Assembly: GCA_009741485.1 (NCBI GenBank)
Contig: CM019228.1
Coordinates: 13,900,295-13,964,294, forward strand
Origin: Malurus cyaneus samueli
Taxonomy: Eukaryota > Chordata > Aves > Passeriformes > Maluridae
DNA length: 64,000 bases
Reading direction: 5' to 3'
Within the stretch, counting starts at the first letter, position 1. Each line of letters opens with the position of its first letter. This document shows positions 56,828 through 64,000 of this stretch, in pieces. A model generated the notes under the pieces. The model made no database searches, was not told the DNA's origin, and was given only the letters and a program-made list of their open reading frames with translations. The position numbers and the translations under genes are program-made.

Positions 56828-57345
56828 AATCATGGAACAGAACCATGGAATAGAAACATGGATTAAAATCATGGAATAATGGAAAAGAACCAGGGGATAG
56901 AAACATGGAATAGAAACATGGATTAAAATCATGGAATAGAATAATGGAATAGAACCATGGAACAACCATGGAATAGAAACATGGGATAGAACCATGGGAT
57001 AGAACCATGGAACAACCATGGAACAGAAACATGGGATAGAACCATGGAATTGAGTAATGGAATAGAATCATGGGATAGAGCTATGGACTAGAACCATGGG
57101 ATAGAATCATGGAATAGAACCATGGAATTGAGTAATGGAATAGAATCATGGGATAGAGCTATGGACTAGAACCATGGGATAGAATTGTGGAATAGAACCA
57201 TGGAATAGGACCATGGAATTGAGTAATGGAACACAATCACAGAATAGAATCAAGTAATGGAACAGAACCATGGAATAGAATCATGGGATAGAATCATAGA
57301 ATAGAATCATGGGATAGAAACACAGAATTGAGTAATGGAGTGGAA
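56828..57345 (-). repeat. GGAATAGAACCAT-type array joined to a CR1 tail
   Basis: More than 30 imperfect units of about 13 bases (ATGGAATAGAACC, ATGGGATAGAATC, ATGGAATTGAGTA) run for 520 bases and lead straight into an inverted CR1 3' end (GGAATCACAGAATACCCTGA). The CR1 tail is itself a short ATTCTRTG repeat, so the array may be an expansion of it. Higher-order blocks of about 75 bases are visible (GAATTGAGTAATGGAATAGA occurs twice in a row with its context). Confidence 0.88.
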
Positions 57346-57600
57346 TCACAGAATACCCTGAGCTGACACACATGGACCATCCAGTGCAGCCCCTGTCCCT
57401 GCACAGACCCCCCAACAATCCCCCCTGTGCATCCCTGGCAGCGCTGTCCAAACGCTCCTGGAGCTCTGGCAGCCTCGGGGCCAGGACCATTCCCTGGGGA
57501 GCCTGGGCAGTGCCAGCACCCTCTGGAGGAAGAACCTCTCCCTAAAATCCAGCCTGAATCCCCCTGGCACTGCCCAGGGCACACAGACACCTCCACACCC
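57340..57600 (-). mobile_element. CR1 LINE 3' fragment
   Basis: GGAATCACAGAATACCCTGA, CAACAATCCCCCCTGTGCAT, GCGCTGTCCAAACGCTCCTG and CTCCCTAAAATCCAGCCTGA. It belongs to the same subfamily as 30531-30700. Confidence 0.9.
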
Positions 57601-58524
57601 AACAGCCCTGGGGGTCAAGGCCAAGCTTTCCTTCTGCTTCTGCCCCTGGCCATCCCAGCTGCCACCGAGCTCCCTGAACTCTCATTGGTTAAAATGAGAG
57701 AATCCCGCAACACGAAATCTCTCCAAACATCCCCAGGACACTTCTGCATCGCTATTTCACCTGGAAAAACCATCCAGAGCAAAGGAAACCAGGCAGGGCC
57801 CCGTTTCAATGCACCCTGTGGGATCCACAGAACAGACATGGAGCATCCAGACTTTATTCTGGAAAAGATGAATCCAACAGCCCTGATCAGACACTTTCAG
57901 TGCTTTCCACAAATAAATCAGTGGCCACAACTGCTAAAGCTGCAACAAAACAGCTCCTCAGCAGCTCCCAAATTCCAGACTCTTCACCCAGGAGTAGAAC
58001 AACCAGGATGGAAGAGATGGATTCAGCACTTCCTCACGTCCAAGCTCTCAGGAAATTTCTAAATAAATCTGGAAAAAGATTGAACCAACACTTCTGCTTT
58101 GGGAACAGGTTACAGCCCGTCCATCAGCAACGCTCCAGCAGCCACACGTGCCCACTCCTCCTGGAAACTGAATCCAGCTCGTTCCTGAGCAGACTTTAAA
58201 CACTCATTTCAATGGTTCTTATCTGGGCCACAAAATAAATACACTCTGCGTGTCTGTAGGTAGAAAAATGCATTTTTCCATCTATTTCATGGTCTCCTCT
58301 GTGTGCTGAAGCCATGGTGAAGCCCAGGATCTGACATTCCTTTAAGGATCATCATTCATACTTGGACCCCACCAAGTATCAATGAGAGATTGCATTTGGG
58401 CCCTGTAAGAAACACAGACCTGGCACTAAAGCATGGACCTGGAGAGAGAAATTCCTGATGGAAACGCCCTCTGAAAGCAGGAACAGCACTGCTTCTACCA
58501 GCAAGAGCGCCGAACTCCTCCAAA

Positions 58525-58565
58525 TTAACTAATGATAAGCTAATTATCTGCTAGTTACTCACAGC
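58525..58565. promoter_or_regulatory. Second AT-rich homeodomain-motif cluster
   Basis: AATTAACTAATGATAAGCTA then ATTATCTGCTAGTTACTC: several TAAT cores in 40 bases, and one GATAAG. Could be chance in an AT-rich stretch. Confidence 0.2.
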
Positions 58566-58754
58566 CCCTTCTGTGCACAGCACGGGAGGTGTCTGCATTT
58601 CTCTTTCTCTGAAGACTTCAGCACCTCCTTAACTTGCCTGATGTCCATGAACCCAACACCCAAAATCCCACTGGCTCTGAATGAACAAGATCCATCCCGA
58701 ACAAATCCAGAACAAAACATCTCCTTAAATCCATCTTCACTTTTGTCTAATCAA

Positions 58755-58940
58755 TACAACCCTGGCACAGGGTGCCCAGAGAAGCTGTGGCTGCCCCTGG
58801 ATCCCTGGCAGTGTCCAAGGCCAGGTTGGATGGGGCTTGGAGCATCCTGGGATGGTGGAAGGTGTCCCTGCCCACAACAGGGGGTGACACTGGATGAGCT
58901 TTAAGGTCCCAACCCAATCATTCTGTGATTCAATAATTGG
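58755..58940 (+). mobile_element. CR1 LINE 3' end with tail
   Basis: CAACCCTGGCACAGGGTGCC, GAGAAGCTGTGGCTGCCCCT, a slightly shortened AGGTTGGATGGGGCTTGGAG, and a tail CATTCTGTGATTCAATAATT. Confidence 0.9.
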
Positions 58941-60019
58941 TTTTATCTCACAAGCACAAAAGGAGCCCCTAAAGCCACCCAAAGCCTCAAGGCTGAGCTC
59001 CTCTGTTCCCAAGGAATCTCCTGCTGAGCACAGCCAGGCCCAGCTTTTCCCTGGGCTGCTCATCAGAAGTCATCAGCATTTTACACAAACCTCAGACAGC
59101 TCCTTTTGAGGAGATAAGTGGATTTAAGGACAAAATTTTGATAGGAAAAAAAAAAATCACAGCATGAGGATTTCTAAATGAAAAGCCTCCTTGGGAAGTA
59201 TTTTCCCTTCCAAAGCATCACATTTCCAAAGGGGAATGTGCTCACCAGAGGGACACACTTAACATATCACTATTTTTACAGTAAATTGGTTTTAAAAGCC
59301 AACATTTTCCAGCTTTAGGGTTCAGTTTGTTGTTAAAACATGAAAAATATTTGCCTGTCATGTCCCAGGGCCAAAGCCTCTGGGTTTGTCAGATCTGTTC
59401 CACATGTGTCAAATGGATGTTCCCCCACCAGACACGGAAAATTTTTTCACGTCACTGTAAAGCCTTCCCAAAATACAATAGGGAAAAGATGCTTTCGGGG
59501 CAGAAAAAGATCAGCCTAGCCAGGGAAACACCCCAATCTCACCTCGGAGACATCTCCCCAGGCTCTTCCCTGCAGTTGCCAAGCCCACTCCCCATCTCTT
59601 GAGTGCTCACCACTCACCTTCCCCCAAATTTTCACACAAGGCTGGTTTCAGTTTTTGATGAGAATAATTCTGGTTTGGGGCATTTTATTCTTCACTGAAG
59701 CCTCGTTATGTAAAGCTCTGTGCAGAACTCCTGGAACACGCATGTCCTTACGTCACCCAGCTGGAAAAACAGCTCGAGAAGCAAACCAGAGGGAAGGGGA
59801 CAATCTGGATCTGAGAAAAAAAAACTTTCTTTTTTTTGGTCATCTGAAGCCAGCTGTAAATCTTCCATTGCTTGAATTTTGATTTGACCTATTTGCATCC
59901 CTCCCTTCCTTGCCCTTTTGAGGGGGAAGGAAATTACATTGAGATAAAAGAATTGATTGTGAAGAGATGCTCGAGAGCAGGACAGGAGCGCAGGAGGGAG
60001 CGGAGTGGCACAGGACTGC

Positions 60020-60285
60020 GGGATCATGGAATGGTTTGGGTGGGAAGGGACCATAAAGCTCATGCAGTGCCACCCCTGCCATGGGCAGGGACATCTCCCA
60101 CTGTCCCAGGCTGCTCCCAGCCCCAATGTCCAGCCTGGCCTTGGACACTGCCAGGGATCCAGGGGCAGCCACAGCTTCTCTGGGCAACCTGCCAGGGGCC
60201 TCCCACCCCTCCCAGGAACAATTCCTCCCAATATCCATCCTCCTGCCTCTGGCAGTGGGAAGCCATCCTGTGTCTGTTGTATCCA
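60020..60285 (-). mobile_element. CR1 LINE 3' fragment
   Basis: GGATCATGGAATGGTTTGGG, GGGAAGGGACCATAAAGCTC, CCAGCCTGGCCTTGGACACT and GGCAGTGGGAAGCCATCCTG: inverted CR1, tail on the left. Confidence 0.9.
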
Positions 60286-60529
60286 AACCACATCAAAGGA
60301 GCAACATTTGGATTTGAACACCGAAAGGGCCCAGGTGTGAATCACCCAGCGTCCCCAGTTCCCGGGGATAGAAATAAAATTAGGGATGTGATGAGCTGCC
60401 CAGTGCCCAGGATCAGGGGAGCTGGCTCTGCTCTGGAAGGAAAGCAAAGATCATCCTGCAAATCCTCATTTTTCATCATTCGCCTTTGCTGCAAGACACC
60501 AGATTCTGCTCAGCCCCTCCACTGATGAA

Positions 60530-60700
60530 TCACAGAATCATGGAATTGTGGAATCATGGAATGGTTTGGGTTGGGAAGGACCTAAAAGCCCATCCGTTTT
60601 CATCCCCTGCCATGGGCAGGGACACCTTCCACCATCCCAGGGTACTCCAAGCCTCAGTGTCCAACCTGGCCTTGGACACTTCCATGAATTGTTGTGCTGC
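60530..60700 (-). mobile_element. CR1 LINE 3' fragment
   Basis: CACAGAATCATGGAATTGTG then GAATCATGGAATGGTTTGGG, and CCATGGGCAGGGACACCTTC, CCAACCTGGCCTTGGACACT. The tail holds three repeat units. Confidence 0.9.
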
Positions 60701-61150
60701 CATGAAGCACCACAAAAGGCAGAACCCACCCCCAGCCCATCCTGCTTCACCCCTCCCAGCAAAAAACACATCAGAACACGGATTTCTGCCCCAAATTGGT
60801 GCAGATTTGGACAGAGAATCCCTCGCCCCATAAAGGACAGTGCTCCTGCACAGCCAGCACTGAGCTCTGCCAGGCCTGGCTACAGAAAACACCTGGAATC
60901 ATGCAGGGAGCAGAAACAGATGGGAGATTGTAGCGCCCACCTTAAATCAGAGCTCGGTGTTCCTGGAGAACATCTCTGCCACTCACCACGGCGTGGGCAG
61001 GGAGCAGCACAAAACTAACTCAGCAACGCTCTCATTCCATCCCAACTCTGAAGGAATTGGGCTTAGAACTAAAAAAACACATCCTGACACCAACACAGGG
61101 ACTGATTTACCCGTGACAAACAGACCATTGACTCTGTGCACCCTTAAAGA

Positions 61151-61345
61151 TGCTCCAAAAAGAAAAAATAAACAGCAAATTTAACTTCATTTGGTATTAA
61201 AACTCAACACAGAAAGGTGCCCAAAAAGAACAAATTAACAGCAAATTTAACTTCTTCCAGTAATAAAACTGAGTACTTGAAGGTGCCCAAAAAGAACAAA
61301 TCAACAGCAAATTTAACTTTTTCTGGTATTAAAACTGAGTCAATC
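61151..61345 (+). repeat. 66- to 67-bp tandem repeat, three units
   Basis: Units begin at 61151, 61218 and 61284 with TGCYCCAAAAAGAA, followed by AACAGCAAATTTAACTTC or AACAGCAAATTTAACTTT and GGTATTAAAACT. The period is 67, then 66. Confidence 0.92.
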
Positions 61346-63044
61346 GGAGTCAATCTGGATTTTTTAAACACATGATAAAGCAGGAGGAGCCCCACACTCT
61401 GTGCACCTCCAGCCAAACCCGGCAGGACTGCAGCACGTGACACCTGCAGGGCAGGTTCCACACGGGAGCATTCCTAAAATCCCTCTGTGTCCCAGTGCTC
61501 CATGGGTCCAACACCCCCTCCCCAGCCCAGGCAGACACCCCGCCGGGTCAGCCCCTCCATCGCTGCCCAGCACAGCAGGGAAGCCCCTCCAGAACGCCGG
61601 GAAGGCCACTAACCCTTGTGGAATTTATTCAGACAGCCGGCGTTGCAGAAGGAGCGGAGGGATCCTGTCTCCCAGCAGCCCCTTCCCTTCATCCCCACGG
61701 CGGGATCGCTCTCTGCCTCCTACATGGCTCTGAGCTTTAGGACGGAGAAAAAAAAACCCGGGAACGAAGGGATAACGGCAAAGGGCCACGTCCTTATTCC
61801 AGCGCCACATTTCCCATCATCCATTCCCGGCACATGCTGCTGGCAGGGCACTACGGCTCCATCATCAAACCAGCCTCGTACCAGCATGCACCACGGAGCA
61901 GCCTTTAACTCCATCCCTGCCGGGAAAGCGCCTCATCCTGCCCAAAAAACAGCGATGGAGAAGGCCAGCGGCAGCCCCAGCCCGGGGAGGTGCGGTGGGG
62001 CCGGCTCCGGAGCGGTGCTGTGGGATATGCAGCCCCAAACCCAAAGGGATGCTGGTTTTTTGGGGAGGGAGGGGGAGATTTGGAAGCTTGTCCCTTTAAA
62101 TGCTGCTGGAGGTTATTTTTAGGACATTGGCTTAAAATAAAGATCAGAATTCCTTTCTTTTTTACCAGAAAGTCCATGATCCGTTTACTCCCTCAGCCAC
62201 ATTTCGCATCCCAAAAGCTCCGGAATGAACCCCCGGAGGCTCCTCCAGCCCCGGCCCTACAGAGATCCATTTTCTCGCCCCTCCATTCCGAAACCATTGG
62301 ATTTTCCCAGCCTTAATTTTCCCAGTCTCGAGGAAATGAGTAATTCCGGAGGAAAAATGCAGCATAAATCCCAATTCAGTGCAAGCCCAGCAGCTGCTGC
62401 GTGAGCGCAGCAGGATCCAGGGCACGGAGCAGGAACCGCGAATCTCTGGGACCACGGCCTTTGGACCCACATGGATTAATAGTGTACATTTGATCCCACT
62501 CCAGCTGGATTACAAGGAACTTGACAGCAAGAGGGAAAGGTTTATATTCCAGCTTTTAAGTCAGAATCATTCCCTGTGGACACATTCAAATACAGAGGGA
62601 GGGACTGTGCAAGAACTGCAGGTGGAAAAAGGAGAAATTCAGGAAGATCTCATTATCTTTCCACTGTGGATTCAAGGTAGAGAAATTAATGCTAGAAGTG
62701 CACTTACACACATTGATTTTATTAAATTCTTTGCGTATTTATTGAAGGTTTGGGTAAAAACCAGCAGTTTTAAGGGGAAAATGACCACCATAAGAAATGG
62801 GATTTTTAATTGGAGAGAAGGGGGGCTCTTCATGGGATTTAGCTCAAAAAAAAAACATTTCTAGTTTTGATATCAGGTCCAAGGATCAGCGAGAGGCAAG
62901 ATCTGGGTTTGGATACTGAGACCAGAGCCAATACCTATAGAGGGCTACACACACACACACATTTATATTCTGTACCTTATCCTCATTCCCAGCCCCTGTG
63001 AGTGCCTGTGATCAGCAGGGAAGTGATTTCCTTCCATCACACTA

Positions 63045-63500
63045 AAAATCACAGAATCATTAAAAGCTGGAAAAGCCCTCTGAGAGCATCGAGTCCCTCC
63101 ATTCCCGCACTGCCAAGGCCACCACTGACCCCTGTCCCAAGTGTCACATCCACAGTGTTGTTACACCCCTCCAGGGATGGGGATCCACCTGGGCAGCTGT
63201 GCCAGTGCCTGACCACCCTTTCCATGAGGAATTTCCCAGATCCCCCTGTCCTGCCCTGGCTCAGCCTGAGGCCGTTCCCTCTCTCCTGTCCCTGTTCCTG
63301 GAGCAGAGCCCGACCCCCCCGGCTGTTCCCTCCTGTCAGGAGTTGTCAGAGCCACAAGGTCCCCCCCGAGCCTCCTTTTCTCCACTCCCCTTTCCTCAGC
63401 CGCTCCTCACGCCGGCTCCAGCTCGCTCCAGACTTCCCAGCTCCGTTCCCTGCCTGGACTCCTCCAGCCCCTCCAGGGCTCTCTGCAGGAGGGCTCCCAG
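63045..63500 (-). mobile_element. CR1 LINE fragment
   Basis: It starts AAATCACAGAATCATTAAAA and continues GAAAAGCCCTCTGAGAGCAT, CCACCCTTTCCATGAGGAAT, CAGAGCCACAAGGTCCCCCC and CCCTCCAGGGCTCTCTGCAG: a long inverted CR1 3' region. Confidence 0.9.
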
Positions 63501-64000
63501 AGCTGTCCCAGCACTGGGATGTGCACTGCCCTGCTCTGTGACCACCCCCAATTCCCTACAGGAACACACACTGGATCACTGCCCAAATCCCTTGCAAGAA
63601 GCTTCTCCACCAACACTCTTTACTTTGTTCTCCTAACCAATTTCTTCCTTGCAGTGGTGGCTGAACACAGCTCAGCTCTACTCCTGCTGCAGGAACCCAG
63701 GCAGAATCAAGGAAAGCAGAACTGAGATCCTCTCCCATCAGGATATCATTCCCAAACTGTCACAGTTCCTCATTTCTGCTGCCAGCTACCCCAACCTCCT
63801 CCTGCCAAGATTGAAGTCACACTCGCAGTTACTGATTTAAAACTTGGAGATTAGTCCTGAAGTTCCCTGTTTAACAACAGAGTGCAGCTTTATCCCTGGA
63901 TTTAGCTCATCTCTGCTCCAAACCAACGAATCACCTGGATCCCAGGAACAGCAGAAGGTGCCTGGGAAAAGCACCCTGCCCTGCTGCTCTTTGTCAGGAT

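Larger units (their letters stand above)
50516..64000 (-). other. OSBP2 upstream intron or flank, no exon found
   Basis: It contains CR1 fragments (51530-51965, 52835-53175, 55150-55475, 56455-56600, 57340-57600, 58755-58940, 60020-60285, 60530-60700, 63045-63500), a TATA-type microsatellite (about 51965-52003), a 13-bp array (56828-57345) and a 66-bp triple repeat (61151-61345). I searched for the PH-domain motifs expected in the next OSBP2 exons (such as the KGYQRRWF strand and the ELAKAKA helix) on the minus strand and did not see them. Stretches 53200-54800, 55500-56250, 57650-58500, 59000-60000, 61400-62900 and 63500-64000 show nothing that I can name. Confidence 0.7.

Noticed and set aside
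56691..57071. Tyr/Phe/Ser-rich frames on the minus strand, which look like a membrane protein.
   Set aside because: They are translations of the 13-bp array and vanish outside it.
62379..62864. A 161-codon plus-strand frame in an AT-rich region.
   Set aside because: I recognise no motif and see no splice or promoter context. Open frames of this size are expected by chance in 64 kb.

Overview
The window is nuclear DNA from a bird. It carries most of the C-terminal half of one gene, OSBP2 (ORP4, oxysterol-binding protein 2), on the minus strand. The evidence for a bird is the many short CR1 LINE fragments, most with the avian-type tail of ATTCTRTG repeats, the numerous GC-rich minisatellites, short introns in the 3' half of the gene, and exon translations that closely resemble vertebrate ORP4. 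I found no other protein-coding gene, no RNA gene, no CRISPR array and no intact mobile element.

Gene layout, read right to left: twelve exons (called W1 to W12 here) run from 28029 down to the stop codon at 417-419. W1 (28029-27779) is the helical region after the PH domain. W2 and W3 carry the coiled coil and the FFAT motif that binds VAP. W4 to W12 carry the linker and the sterol/PI4P-binding ORD, with the EQVSHHPP signature split across W6 and W7. Splice sites and phases of W1 to W10 and W12 fit together without exception. The PH-domain exons and the promoter are not visible and must lie beyond position 64000.

Two parts of the sequence look like assembly problems rather than biology. (1) At about 880-1860 the sequence becomes random-looking, and the missing exon W11 lies inside it in a corrupted form: recognisable codons for NAEN, DSRL, QRLME, GRW and EKQ.LEE appear in the right order but with indels between them. 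(2) Positions 27110-50197 hold the same locus three times in tandem: copy A (27110-36373), partial copy B (36374-40766, equal to A 29601-33870) and copy C (40767-50197). B and the middle of C are full of single-base indels, while the ends of C are clean and differ from A by a few substitutions. This fits a false haplotype duplication patched with uncorrected long reads. Copy C includes a frameshifted second W1 exon. A single N at 7027 between two identical 27-bp ends is a third, smaller join scar.

The rest is intron: CR1 fragments on both strands, about ten tandem arrays with units from 5 to 66 bp, and a few AT-rich, motif-rich blocks (14978, 22670-22790, 34140-34270, 35800-36235, 56260-56395, 58525-58565) that are candidate regulatory elements. 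Two donor sites (W2 and W10) are followed within about 15 bases by GGGATGG-rich arrays, which is the most interesting genuine biological pattern here. I see no evidence for a new multi-gene system.
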